DNA of 64,000 nt from Geobacteraceae bacterium. GTDB taxonomy: Bacteria > Desulfobacterota > Desulfuromonadia > Geobacterales > Pseudopelobacteraceae. This document shows positions 45,470-53,577 of the stretch, one piece after another. Positions within the stretch are counted from its first letter, which is position 1; each line of letters begins with the position of its first letter. A program made the position numbers and the translations under genes. The notes under the pieces were generated by a model. It did not search any database. It saw only the letters and a program-made list of their open reading frames with translations, and was not told the origin of the DNA. Location: positions 620,001 through 684,000 of the forward strand of contig JAAXTM010000001.1 in assembly GCA_013336525.1 (NCBI GenBank). The letters are read 5' to 3'.

Positions 45470-46530
45470 GGGACGTTGTTATCTATTTATCTATTGACTC
45501 CTTTATGGCCTATGTTAAACTGCTGGCATGCCACGTTTAGCAAGACTTGACATAGCCGGACTTCTCCAGCACGTTATCGTACGCGGAATTGAACGACGTG
45601 ACATTTTCAATAATGATCATGACCGACAACTTTTCGTCGACCGTTTCTCATCACTACTCTCCGAAACCGGCGTGCAATGTTATGCATGGGCGCTGTTGTC
45701 CAATCACTTTCACCTGTTATTAATGCCGACTTCTGCTCCCCTGTCGTATTTCATGCGCAGACTTCTTACCGGGTACGCAGTATCCTTTAACCGCAACAAT
45801 AAACGATCCGGACATCTGTTCCAAAATCGCTACAAGTCCATAGTCTGCGAGGAAGAACCATATCTGCTTGAACTGGTCAGATACATTCACCTGAATCCAC
45901 TCCGGGCTGGTATGGTCAAAAGCCTTGAAGAACTGGACAGCTATCCTTGGACCGGCCATTCTGTGCTACTTGGCAATAGGCAGCTTGATGCACAAAACAC
46001 AGCCTCCATTCTTGAGCGATTTGGAAAAACTAAATCTGTGGCACTTCAGAATTACCGTCAATTTATCTATGACGGAATCAAAGCGGGACATCGTGAGGAT
46101 CTTGTCGGCGGCGGACTTAAACGCAGTCAGGGAGAACGACCAGCCAATGAATACGAAAGCTATGATGATCGGATACTGGGTTCCGGCGATTTTGTAGACG
46201 GACTTAAACAGGAAGCCAACTTGAAGAGCAAGATGAATAAGACCATCACTCTTGCACATCTGTTGGAGGTTGTATCAGCCACTATGAAGCTTGATCCTGA
46301 TTCTGTGAGCAGACCAAGTAAATGCAGAGTGCCGGCGGCTGCGCGTGGTATAATCTGCCATCTGGCGATATTTGAGCTGGGTTATACCGGCAGCGAGGTT
46401 GGTATTTATCTTCACATGGGACCAACCGGCGTTAGCTTGGCTGCAAAACGTGGAGAGAAGGCATTGAAGGCAGATCCAGTGAGAATGAAAGAGATATTAG
46501 GCCAATTAGATAAATAGATAACAACGTCCC
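45470..46530 (+). mobile_element. REP-associated transposase (RAYT) element with 24-bp inverted ends
   Basis: GGGACGTTGTTATCTATTTA plus TCTA (45470-45493) is repeated perfectly, inverted, at 46507-46530, bracketing a single Y1-type transposase gene. The right copy overlaps the stop codon. A second partial right end follows at 46541-46559. The element sits between two prepilin genes, beyond the first one's terminator. No target duplication is obvious. Confidence 0.8.
45528..46517 (+). CDS. REP-associated tyrosine transposase with C-terminal DNA-binding domain
   Basis: 329 residues. Y1 single-strand transposase fold: MPRLARLDIAGLLQHVIVRG, HUH motif NHFHLLLMP, and catalytic tyrosine in RYIHLNPLRAG. 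The C-terminal 110 residues, rich in HTH character (TLAHLLEVVSATM, LAIFELGYTGSEVGIYLHM), resemble a DnaA domain IV-like module often fused to these proteins. RAYTs are thought to spread or maintain REP sequences. No frameshift is seen, so it may be active. Confidence 0.9.
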   Translation: MPRLARLDIAGLLQHVIVRGIERRDIFNNDHDRQLFVDRFSSLLSETGVQCYAWALLSNHFHLLLMPTSAPLSYFMRRLLTGYAVSFNRNNKRSGHLFQNRYKSIVCEEEPYLLELVRYIHLNPLRAGMVKSLEELDSYPWTGHSVLLGNRQLDAQNTASILERFGKTKSVALQNYRQFIYDGIKAGHREDLVGGGLKRSQGERPANEYESYDDRILGSGDFVDGLKQEANLKSKMNKTITLAHLLEVVSATMKLDPDSVSRPSKCRVPAAARGIICHLAIFELGYTGSEVGIYLHMGPTGVSLAAKRGEKALKADPVRMKEILGQLDK

Positions 46531-46568
46531 ACAGGATCCCAAATAGATAACAACGTCCCACAGGATCC
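46512..46568. repeat. Tandem duplication of the element's right end
   Basis: Two copies of AAATAGATAACAACGTCCC plus ACAGGATCC, period 29, at 46512-46540 and 46541-46568. The second copy lies 16 bp before the next prepilin start, so the duplication supplies part of that gene's leader. Confidence 0.85.
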
Positions 46569-46584
46569 AGGATCAGGATATACT

Positions 46585-47508
46585 ATGCGCAAATACAATA
46601 ATAAGGGTTTTTCTCTTATAGAACTCTCCATCGTTCTGGTGATCATCGGTATTATTATTAGCGCCGGGCTTAAGATTGTTGGCCCGATAAACCAGATTGT
46701 AAAGATGCGCGAAACAAAAGAACGTCTGGATACCGCCGTTCAATCTGTTATTGGATATACGGCATCACACAATTCAATTCCTAACAGTATCGCTACTATC
46801 GTTTCTGTGCCTCGTAGCAGTTGGGGCAAGGATTTTGTCTACCTGTATGATACCAATTTTTATTCAGCCGCACCGACGAAGGACACCATTTGCGGACGCC
46901 GCTCCAGTAGCCTGACAGTGCACACCAGAGAACCCGATGTAACAACAAACAACGTAGCCTTTGCGATTGTAAGCAGCACGGAGGAATACGCCTTTAAAAG
47001 TGATGTTGGCGGTACTGTGATTACCGGATCAGCGGCAATCACCGGTACACTGAACATAGATGCCGCAAATAGTGATATGGTCCGTTTTGTTACAGTTGAT
47101 GAACTGCGCACAAAGATTGGCTGTCAGGGGCCACAGCTAAAGATCGTAAACAATGAATTGCCTGTGGGAGAGACTAAAGCGGACTATAGTGCAACTATTA
47201 TCGCCGATGGCGGTGTTCCGTTTGCCACCTCACCTTCAACCTACAAATTTTGTGTTAATAGCAACATTCAAGCCTCTGGCTTTGCTATTGAAGGCACAAG
47301 CGGTTTTTTTAGTGCAGATTGTTTAACAACAGTATCTTGGGGGACAGCAACACCGTCAACAGGCTTAAAAATAGGGTATAGTGGGTCCCCAGCCACTCCG
47401 TTTGCTCCAAGCGGTTCTTATCCTGTTACGATTGTTGTCCGTGACAATACAAACGGGGACAATCAAAGCCAAAAGATTTTTGTTATTACCGTGAATCAAT
47501 CACCCTGA
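46585..47508 (+). CDS. Prepilin-like protein with extended C-terminal domain
   Basis: 307 residues. Leader MRKYNNKG then FSLIELSIVLVIIGIIIS, with Glu at +5. After the pilin-like N-terminal half there is an added C-terminal part from about residue 195, with strand-like repeats (NNELPVGETKADYSATIIADGG, then GSYPVTIVVRDNTNG and QKIFVITVNQ), reminiscent of Ig-like/cadherin-type adhesion domains. It could be a minor, tip-located adhesive pilin. Its upstream region is now the end of a transposase element; only AGGAT serves as RBS. Confidence 0.85.
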   Translation: MRKYNNKGFSLIELSIVLVIIGIIISAGLKIVGPINQIVKMRETKERLDTAVQSVIGYTASHNSIPNSIATIVSVPRSSWGKDFVYLYDTNFYSAAPTKDTICGRRSSSLTVHTREPDVTTNNVAFAIVSSTEEYAFKSDVGGTVITGSAAITGTLNIDAANSDMVRFVTVDELRTKIGCQGPQLKIVNNELPVGETKADYSATIIADGGVPFATSPSTYKFCVNSNIQASGFAIEGTSGFFSADCLTTVSWGTATPSTGLKIGYSGSPATPFAPSGSYPVTIVVRDNTNGDNQSQKIFVITVNQSP

Positions 47509-47546
47509 ATGATTCATTAAGCTAATTAGTAAATAATCCCAAAAAA

Positions 47547-48641
47547 CTACTTTCCAGATAGTTTCAGATAGCAGTCAGCGATAAAAAGGCTCGCATCTGC
47601 CGCCAGTGCTGAGGTGCTCTGTTCGGACAAATACCGACCAAAAAGCTGAATTGCTATTTGGCAGTCACCACTGCGATACGATTTTACCGCCTGTTCAAAA
47701 AGTTTCGGGCCTGAAGAGGAATTGTTGGAAAATGCCAGTTGCTGCGGTATGCAGGCTTTGGCAGGCGCCGTCGAGGATGACAGTGGGGACGAGATGATTG
47801 TTTTTACAGGTAGACCCTTCTTGCCGGCAGCAGTATCTTTTAAATAACTCAAAGGAGATTCGCGTACCGCCTTGTCAGCTATGCTGGCTGTTGTCCGCTG
47901 CTTTGGGAGTGCCGCAGGTAGTTTGAGCTGTTTTGCAGTTGCAGGTTGTTTCGTTTTCTTCTCCTGAAACAGAGGTACTTTAATTATATCACCACTAACG
48001 ATCTGGTCAGGATCCTGAATATCATTAAACCTAAGCGTTTCGGCATACGAAGAACCTTCTTTGCTGTATTTACGGGAGATAGTGTACAAAGAGTCACCCT
48101 TTTGCACCGTCACCTCGCGATATGACACACCATCCTTGACCAGTATCTGATTCTTCTTGATCTGCTCGTTTTCTTTTTTTACTTTTTCCTTTTCTCTTTT
48201 TACCTGTTCCCTTTGCTTCTCGACCTGTTCCTTTTCTATTTTAACCTGCTCTCTTTCCTTCTCGACCTGCATCTTTTCTTTTATTATCAATTCCTTCTGT
48301 TTTTCGATCTGATCTTTTTCCTTTTTGACAAGCTCCTTCTGCTTCTCAGCTTGCTCTTTCTCTTTTTTCAGCTGCTCTTTTTGCTTATCAGCCAGCTCTT
48401 TTTCCTTTTTGGCCTGTTCTTTCAGTTTCTCGGCCTGTTCCTTTTCCTTTTTGAGCCGTTCTTTTTGTTTTTCGGCCAATTCTTTTTCACTGACTACTGG
48501 CGGATTTTCCCTCTCATACTGCTCTTTTTCCTGCGGAGTCCACAACTTGGGAGAGTGAAGTGAATAATTTTTACCCAGAGCAGGTACTGTGAGTGCTAGA
48601 AAAAGCAGAGTGGACATAACTGCGCATGTACGCCGGGTCAT
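47547..48641 (-). CDS. Exported LysM protein with 14-residue coiled-coil repeats
   Basis: 364 residues. Signal peptide (LLFLALTVPALG), then eight 14-residue repeats (residues 57-168, consensus EKQKEQ-KKEKEQ-) forming a charged coiled coil. Next a LysM domain (about 172-228: TVQKGDSLYTISRKY...ILKVPL-type, here QIVSGDIIKVPLF) that binds peptidoglycan, and a C-terminal TPR-like segment (LFEQAVKSYRSGDCQIAIQLFGRYL). It may act as a cell-wall tether near the pilus system. It converges with the second prepilin and overlaps a small upstream ORF by ATGA. Confidence 0.82.
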   Translation of the reverse strand: MTRRTCAVMSTLLFLALTVPALGKNYSLHSPKLWTPQEKEQYERENPPVVSEKELAEKQKERLKKEKEQAEKLKEQAKKEKELADKQKEQLKKEKEQAEKQKELVKKEKDQIEKQKELIIKEKMQVEKEREQVKIEKEQVEKQREQVKREKEKVKKENEQIKKNQILVKDGVSYREVTVQKGDSLYTISRKYSKEGSSYAETLRFNDIQDPDQIVSGDIIKVPLFQEKKTKQPATAKQLKLPAALPKQRTTASIADKAVRESPLSYLKDTAAGKKGLPVKTIISSPLSSSTAPAKACIPQQLAFSNNSSSGPKLFEQAVKSYRSGDCQIAIQLFGRYLSEQSTSALAADASLFIADCYLKLSGK

Positions 48642-48772
48642 ATCGCGCTGATCTCCATGGCAATCGTCACCTGATCAGTAAAAGCTCCGGCAAGTGCCGC
48701 TGCCAGTATCACCATTTCCAAGGATATAAACAAAAAGACGACATTCACAATGCTGATTAACCTCATTGTCAT
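48638..48772 (-). CDS. 44-residue hydrophobic small ORF coupled to the LysM gene
   Basis: Reads MTMRLISIVNVVFLFISLEM..., a single membrane-spanning helix, and ends with TGA overlapping the LysM start (ATGA), the classic arrangement for translational coupling. A second ATG is at 48766. No strong ribosome-binding site is visible before either start, which lowers confidence. It fills the gap between the LysM gene and the cytochrome gene. Confidence 0.5.
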   Translation of the reverse strand: MTMRLISIVNVVFLFISLEMVILAAALAGAFTDQVTIAMEISAI

Positions 48773-48827
48773 TTGAATCAAACTGTTGTGAGTCTAAAGT
48801 ATAAGAAACTTTTTTTCAATGTTTTGG

Positions 48828-50576
48828 TTATTTTCTGTGCAGCGCACCGGCCGCACGGGCTGTTTCGGTGCTAATTCTGATACTGTCATAGGTTTTCCTG
48901 TCACGGATAACCGGCAATGAAAAGTCACCTGACACCTGCCATGCGTCCTTTAGATAGATCCACGGTGCGAACGAAGAGATGGCTACACCCTTGTCCGGCT
49001 CGATCTTTTCTGAGCGCATATCCCGAAAGGAAAGGCCTTTCCGGTCGGCCAGCACCGTATGTCTGCCGTCGAAAGGCAGCGCACCCCGGTCACTGTAATC
49101 CCATGTTACCGTCTGACGTTGAGCGCCTTGCAGGTCAGCGTGGCATGAATCACAGCTGCGGCTCTTGCCAAGCTTATGCGACATCTTGTCCATCTGAATC
49201 CATAACATTGCCTTGTTATTTTCCGGAAGCCCACCAAATAGACCGACGTATGCCCAGGCGTCATCAGTCCGCTGCAGGTCAGGCAACGTTGCCGGGAATC
49301 GCCAATAAAATCCCGGAGTGTAGGGTGAGCTTTTCTGGTTCATGACCGCCATGGGAAACGGCTTGACCGGTATCCAGCGCCCCTTCTGGTCTTTGATCAG
49401 GACAGGTTCCGTTATAATTCCATAATAAGCTTTGTATTTGTAATATGGTGTCGCCGCTCCTGCCAATGTCCCCGGTCCCCAGTAAGTTCCCTGATAGCCG
49501 GCCACACTTTGGACATGACAAGCCTCGCAGGAAAGATTTTTGTGGAGTGAGCCGGCATGACTTTTCACCGCTTCCGAGTGGCACCGCTTGCAGGAGCTGT
49601 CGGCCTGACGCCTGATCATGCCATGGCCAAGTGTTTTGTCTGATTTTGAGTTGTCATGGCAATCAAGACAACCGACCTTGGCCTTGAGATGGACATCCGG
49701 TTCATTGCCTTCCGGGAATGAAAAGAGACCGCCAAAGTATCCAGCGCCACGGCGACGGTCCTCGGGTCCGGCATGGCAGATGGAGGTGCGTCCATTGCCG
49801 TAGCAGCTTAGCGCAGGAGGTGTTTTAGCAAAGGTGTGGCTTCCCATGGAAGGGTCAGTAGCGCTTTTAGGCATGGGGTTGTAGTGGCAGTCCAGGCATC
49901 CGACATGGCAGGTATTACAGACCTTCTGGTTGATGGCATGACCTTTCTTGTCAATTGGCACAGTTGTATTGGCCTGCATCTGGTCATATGCACCCTCGAA
50001 CCAGGGACCGCAATTATGAGGGCCTCGTTGTGGGCTGGTCCACCCCTTGTACTGGCTCTGTTTGCCGTTTGTCCCCATGGTGCTCTTGGCAAACTCGGCA
50101 AATTCTTTTTCATGACAGGCACCACAGCTTTTTTTCATGACCCCAAAGTCCTGAGTCAATGAATCGCTCCGTTTGTCGTGCCACGACAACGCCGCCACAG
50201 ATGAATCCTTACCCTTAATTCCATTTTCCTCGGTCACGGTAAAGACCCTATTAGTCACATCAGCACTAAATCCCAGCGGGAATTTTCTTGGCGATGTATC
50301 AGTTGTCAGCCCTTTTTTCCGTACCACTAACAGCCGTGCCATGCCTTGGTGGGCAGTGGTTTTATCAGTCGCTTTCGGGTTTCCCAGGTGGCAATCGCTG
50401 CAACCGGCAGGCATGTGACTCTGTGTTTCAACCTCATTCTGAGTCACCGCGAAAGCCGCATAACCAAGCGAGGACATCTTTTGGTTATTCTCATGGCAGT
50501 CCCGGCAGGAGTCTGCGGAATAAGCGCTTGTGGACAGTATCAGCGACACAATAAGCAACCCGAAATAGAATAGCAT
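48828..50576 (-). CDS. Multiheme c-type cytochrome, nine CXXCH plus one CX8CH
   Basis: 582 residues from the ATG at 50576, preceded by GAGGAGG; the longer in-frame start is a GTG inside that RBS. Signal peptide ends in SAYSA. CXXCH motifs: CRDCH, CSDCH, CGACH, CNTCH, CLDCH, CLDCH, CKRCH, CEACH, CDSCH. In addition SCYGNGRTSICH has two cysteines eight residues apart before CH, a non-standard heme-like site. Monocistronic here. It does not share gene context with the first cytochrome cluster; likely a periplasmic or outer-surface electron carrier or oxidoreductase. Confidence 0.9.
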   Translation of the reverse strand: MLFYFGLLIVSLILSTSAYSADSCRDCHENNQKMSSLGYAAFAVTQNEVETQSHMPAGCSDCHLGNPKATDKTTAHQGMARLLVVRKKGLTTDTSPRKFPLGFSADVTNRVFTVTEENGIKGKDSSVAALSWHDKRSDSLTQDFGVMKKSCGACHEKEFAEFAKSTMGTNGKQSQYKGWTSPQRGPHNCGPWFEGAYDQMQANTTVPIDKKGHAINQKVCNTCHVGCLDCHYNPMPKSATDPSMGSHTFAKTPPALSCYGNGRTSICHAGPEDRRRGAGYFGGLFSFPEGNEPDVHLKAKVGCLDCHDNSKSDKTLGHGMIRRQADSSCKRCHSEAVKSHAGSLHKNLSCEACHVQSVAGYQGTYWGPGTLAGAATPYYKYKAYYGIITEPVLIKDQKGRWIPVKPFPMAVMNQKSSPYTPGFYWRFPATLPDLQRTDDAWAYVGLFGGLPENNKAMLWIQMDKMSHKLGKSRSCDSCHADLQGAQRQTVTWDYSDRGALPFDGRHTVLADRKGLSFRDMRSEKIEPDKGVAISSFAPWIYLKDAWQVSGDFSLPVIRDRKTYDSIRISTETARAAGALHRK

Positions 50577-50797
50577 GGGCGGCCTCCTCACAGAGTTTTA
50601 TGGACTAATATGGGAAAATACTGATTCCATCGCAAATAAGCGTACCCCTCAATCCCCACCTCGTCAAACCAAGAAATTTTCTTAGTGTCTTGTATCCGTA
50701 TCGCCAATGCCTCCAACTCTCCGTAAATGCTGTTAAAATCAAAATCTCATGCTATAGTGCGCCGTCTCTATCCAAACAAGTCAAAGATGGAAGTCCA

Positions 50798-51220
50798 ATG
50801 AACCTCTTCGGAAAACTTCTCTCCAAAACACCCTCCCCTTCCCCGGTCACCGGCAACAAAGGGACCGGCGAGCTTGGTGAAGAGGTGGCCAAAAATTTCC
50901 TGATCGAACTTGGCTATCAGATTGTAGAGCTCAACTTTCGCTGCAAGGGAGGCGAAGTTGACATTATTGGCCGTGACCCCGAGGACAAAAGCATCGTCTT
51001 TATCGAGGTTAAAGCCAGACGTGGGCTTTCCTACGGCGTACCGCAACTGGCGGTGACACCGTTCAAACAGCGACAGATTTCCAAAGCGGCACTTACGTGG
51101 CTTTCAAAAAACCGTATGCATGACACCAACGCACGATTTGACGTTATTGCCATTTTATTGCATACTGACGGCCAACACGCCATTGATCACATCAAAAACG
51201 CTTTTGATGTGGCGTATTAG
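50798..51220 (+). CDS. yraN: YraN family protein (UPF0102), nuclease-like fold
   Basis: 140 residues from ATG at 50798 with GGAAG upstream. Shows GELGEEVAKNFLIELGYQIVELNFRCKGGEVDIIG and IVFIEVKAR, i.e. the restriction-endonuclease-like E-x-D-x-x-x E-x-K pattern of UPF0102. Cellular role is poorly defined. Confidence 0.9.
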   Translation: MNLFGKLLSKTPSPSPVTGNKGTGELGEEVAKNFLIELGYQIVELNFRCKGGEVDIIGRDPEDKSIVFIEVKARRGLSYGVPQLAVTPFKQRQISKAALTWLSKNRMHDTNARFDVIAILLHTDGQHAIDHIKNAFDVAY

Positions 51221-51221
51221 C

Positions 51222-51268
51222 AAGTTAGAAATTATTTTTATTAACGCACTTATCCTGTTTATCAGAGT
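51222..51268. repeat. Partial relative of the 5666-5740 palindrome
   Basis: AAGTTAGAAATTATTTTTAT then TAACGCACTTATCCTGTTTATC matches the outer parts of the sequence at 5668-5734 (AAGTTAGAATTATTT ... TTAAC-ACTTATCC-GTTTATC) but lacks the central palindrome. Located between yraN and the NAD synthase amidase gene. Confidence 0.5.
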
Positions 51269-51282
51269 CAATAGGAGTCACC

Positions 51283-52131
51283 ATGGATTTTACCGCTGTT
51301 CTGGCTCAGATAAAACCGAAGCTCGGCTGCGTTGCCGACAACCTTGTTATCATTGAAGGACAGATCGCAAAAGCGAGGGAGACCGGAGCCGACCTGATTG
51401 TTTTCCCCGAGCTAGCCCTGTCCGGTTATTTCCTGAAGGATCTCGTGCCCGAAGTTGCGCTGCGAATTGATTCTCCAGAGATACAGCGCCTGGCCGAGCT
51501 TTCCCGTGGCATATCAATCGCCATCGGATTTGTCGAAGAAACCGATGACTACCACTTTTTCAATTCTGCTATTTATCTTGAAGACGGTGCAATCAGCCAC
51601 CTGCACCGCAAGGTCTATCTGCCTACTTACGGATTGTTTGATGAACAGCGCTACCTTGCCCGCGGGTCAGCGTTCCGGGCATTCGATACCAAGTTTGGCC
51701 GTTTCGGCATGCTGATCTGCGAGGATATGTGGCACCTGTCAGCTTCCTATATCCTCGCCATGGATGGTGCAACAACCTTGATTTGCCTTTCAAGCAGTCC
51801 GGCTCGCGGTATCGATGGAGACTCTCTTGGCTCAGCCTCATCCTGGCAGAAACTGGTTTCCACCACCGCACTGTTTCTCAACTGCCGCATTCTCTATAGC
51901 AATCGTGTCGGCTTTGAGGATGGTGTCAATTTTTGGGGTGGATCGGAATATATCGCACCATCAGGAGAATCCATTGTGCGCGGCGCTTTGTTTGAGGAGG
52001 ATTTTGTCACAGTCGAAATTGATGAGGGGGCGCTGCGCCGGGAGCGGATCTTTTCACCAATGATGCGTGACGAGAATCTGTTTGTGACAATGCAGGAACT
52101 TGGGCGCATCGCGCACGAAAGGGGGCGATGA
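51283..52131 (+). CDS. Carbon-nitrogen hydrolase, glutaminase subunit of NAD synthase
   Basis: 282 residues, nitrilase fold. Catalytic triad: Glu in FPELALSG, Lys in [10 protein letters not shown], Cys in LICEDMW. In the usual glutamine-dependent NAD synthetase this domain is fused upstream of the synthetase; here it is a separate gene overlapping nadE by 4 bp. It should supply ammonia from glutamine to NadE. Confidence 0.88.
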   Translation: MDFTAVLAQIKPKLGCVADNLVIIEGQIAKARETGADLIVFPELALSGYFLKDLVPEVALRIDSPEIQRLAELSRGISIAIGFVEETDDYHFFNSAIYLEDGAISHLHRKVYLPTYGLFDEQRYLARGSAFRAFDTKFGRFGMLICEDMWHLSASYILAMDGATTLICLSSSPARGIDGDSLGSASSWQKLVSTTALFLNCRILYSNRVGFEDGVNFWGGSEYIAPSGESIVRGALFEEDFVTVEIDEGALRRERIFSPMMRDENLFVTMQELGRIAHERGR

Positions 52132-52952
52132 TGGCCGGTTTGCGAGCAAACATGGAATTACTCAGAAGACTCCTGGTCGGCTTCGTACGGGATGAAGTCC
52201 GCAAAGTAGGGATCAGTAAAGTAGTGCTGGGGCTTTCTGGCGGAATTGATTCAGCGCTTGTTGCTTTTATAGCCGCTGAAGCGCTTGGCCCTGAGAACGT
52301 CCACGCCATCTGTATGCCCTACAGCTGCAGCAATCCTGAAAGTGAGGCACATGCCAGGCTGGTGGCAACAGCGTGCGGCATCAACTTTTCTGTAATACAG
52401 ATAACACCAATGGTCGACGCCTATTTTGAAATGTTCCCCGATGCAGACAATATGCGCCGTGGCAACAAGATGGCCCGCGAGCGGATGACTATTCTTTTTG
52501 ATCACTCGGCACTTTTGCGCGCTCTTGTACTCGGCACCAGCAACAAAACCGAACTGCTGCTCGGGTATGGCACACTTTATGGTGATATGGCTTCGGCCTT
52601 GAACCCGATCGGTGATATATACAAAAGCCAGGTATGGCAACTATCAAGAGCAATGGGAATACCGGCTGAGGTTATCGAAAAGCAACCTTCTGCTGACCTT
52701 TGGGCCGGACAGACTGATGAAGAAGAGCTGGGGTTCTCATACCGTCAGGTGGATGAACTCCTGTATCGCATGGTCGACCAGCGGCTGACAAAGCAGGAGC
52801 TTGCTGCAGAGGGCTTTGAAGATGAGTTTATTGATTCAATATACTTAAAGATTCAAGGTTCTCATTTCAAACGCCGCCTCCCGGTCATTGCCAAAGTTTC
52901 GAACCGTACTATTGACCGTGATTTCAGATATGCGAGGGATTGGGGAAAATGA
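52128..52952 (+). CDS. nadE: NAD synthetase, ammonia-using domain
   Basis: 274 residues. PP-loop [13 protein letters not shown], then [35 protein letters not shown], and [19 protein letters not shown], all NadE motifs. It amidates nicotinic acid adenine dinucleotide to NAD. Coupled by overlap to the glutaminase gene before it and by ATGA to the SUI1 gene after it. Confidence 0.94.
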   Translation: MMAGLRANMELLRRLLVGFVRDEVRKVGISKVVLGLSGGIDSALVAFIAAEALGPENVHAICMPYSCSNPESEAHARLVATACGINFSVIQITPMVDAYFEMFPDADNMRRGNKMARERMTILFDHSALLRALVLGTSNKTELLLGYGTLYGDMASALNPIGDIYKSQVWQLSRAMGIPAEVIEKQPSADLWAGQTDEEELGFSYRQVDELLYRMVDQRLTKQELAAEGFEDEFIDSIYLKIQGSHFKRRLPVIAKVSNRTIDRDFRYARDWGK

Positions 52953-53284
52953 CAAACTGGTCCGACAGCATCCTCGTCTATTCAACAGAATCGGGGCGGG
53001 TAAAACAGAGTGCTCCCGTACACAAAACAGCTGCCCAAAAGAATGACGGCTTCGTGCGGTTGCGGCGTGAAGTTAAAGGACGGGGCGGAGGAACCGTGAT
53101 TGTCATCAGCGGCATTCCGCTTCCCGCAGCCGCAATCAAGGAACTGGCAGGCGTATTGAAGAAAAAGTGCGGTTGCGGAGGGACCGTTAAAGATGGAGTG
53201 ATTGAAATCCAGGGTGATCATAGAGACGCTTTATCAGCTGAACTACAAGCTCGGGGCTTCAAAATCAAACTGTCTGGTGGATAA
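52949..53284 (+). CDS. yciH: SUI1/eIF1-like translation factor (YciH)
   Basis: 111 residues from ATG at 52949 (ATGA overlap with nadE). [40 protein letters not shown] and [13 protein letters not shown] are the SUI1 core. YciH homologues resemble eukaryotic eIF1 and are implicated in initiation fidelity or stress translation. A link to NAD synthesis is not expected; co-location is probably incidental. Confidence 0.9.
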   Translation: MTNWSDSILVYSTESGRVKQSAPVHKTAAQKNDGFVRLRREVKGRGGGTVIVISGIPLPAAAIKELAGVLKKKCGCGGTVKDGVIEIQGDHRDALSAELQARGFKIKLSGG

Positions 53285-53323
53285 TAAAACAGTGCCGTAT
53301 ACCAGACCTAATTCAATAATTTC

Positions 53324-53352
53324 TTGACCTATTCAAAATAATCACCTATCTT
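53324..53352 (+). promoter_or_regulatory. Likely promoter of tRNA-Leu
   Basis: TTGACC, 17-nt spacer, TATCTT; about 60 bp ahead of the tRNA gene. No terminator is visible between the tRNA and tig, so tig might share the transcript. Confidence 0.5.
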
Positions 53353-53415
53353 TGCAAATCTTATTATCCCAGCAGGCAACGACCATGATCAATCGTTTCA
53401 TGGCTCAAGACAGAT

Positions 53416-53500
53416 GCGAGAGTGGCGGAATTGGCAGACGCACCAGACTTAGGATCTGGCACCTCACGGTATAGGAGTTCAAGTCTCCTCTCTCGCACCA
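53416..53500 (+). tRNA. tRNA-Leu (anticodon TAG)
   Basis: Acceptor arms GCGAGAG/CTCTCGC, anticodon arm CAGACTTAGGATCTG with loop CTTAGGA (anticodon TAG), long class-II variable arm, T-loop GTTCAAGT, and encoded CCA. Follows rules for tRNA-Leu. Confidence 0.95.
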
Positions 53501-53577
53501 TCCATAATTTCCCGATGTTTGTTTCGAAGTACTTCACATACAAACATTACATTTCACGATAGAAGAGGATAGCCACC

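Noticed and set aside
48213-48563. Leu/Phe-rich plus-strand reading frame
   Set aside because: It is the antisense of the Lys/Glu coiled-coil repeats; AAG/GAA codons reversed give Leu/Phe. Shadow of the LysM gene.
51283-52952. Frameshifted single NAD synthetase pseudogene
   Set aside because: Both genes have intact motifs and a clean ATGA-type overlap, so a natural split is more likely than damage.
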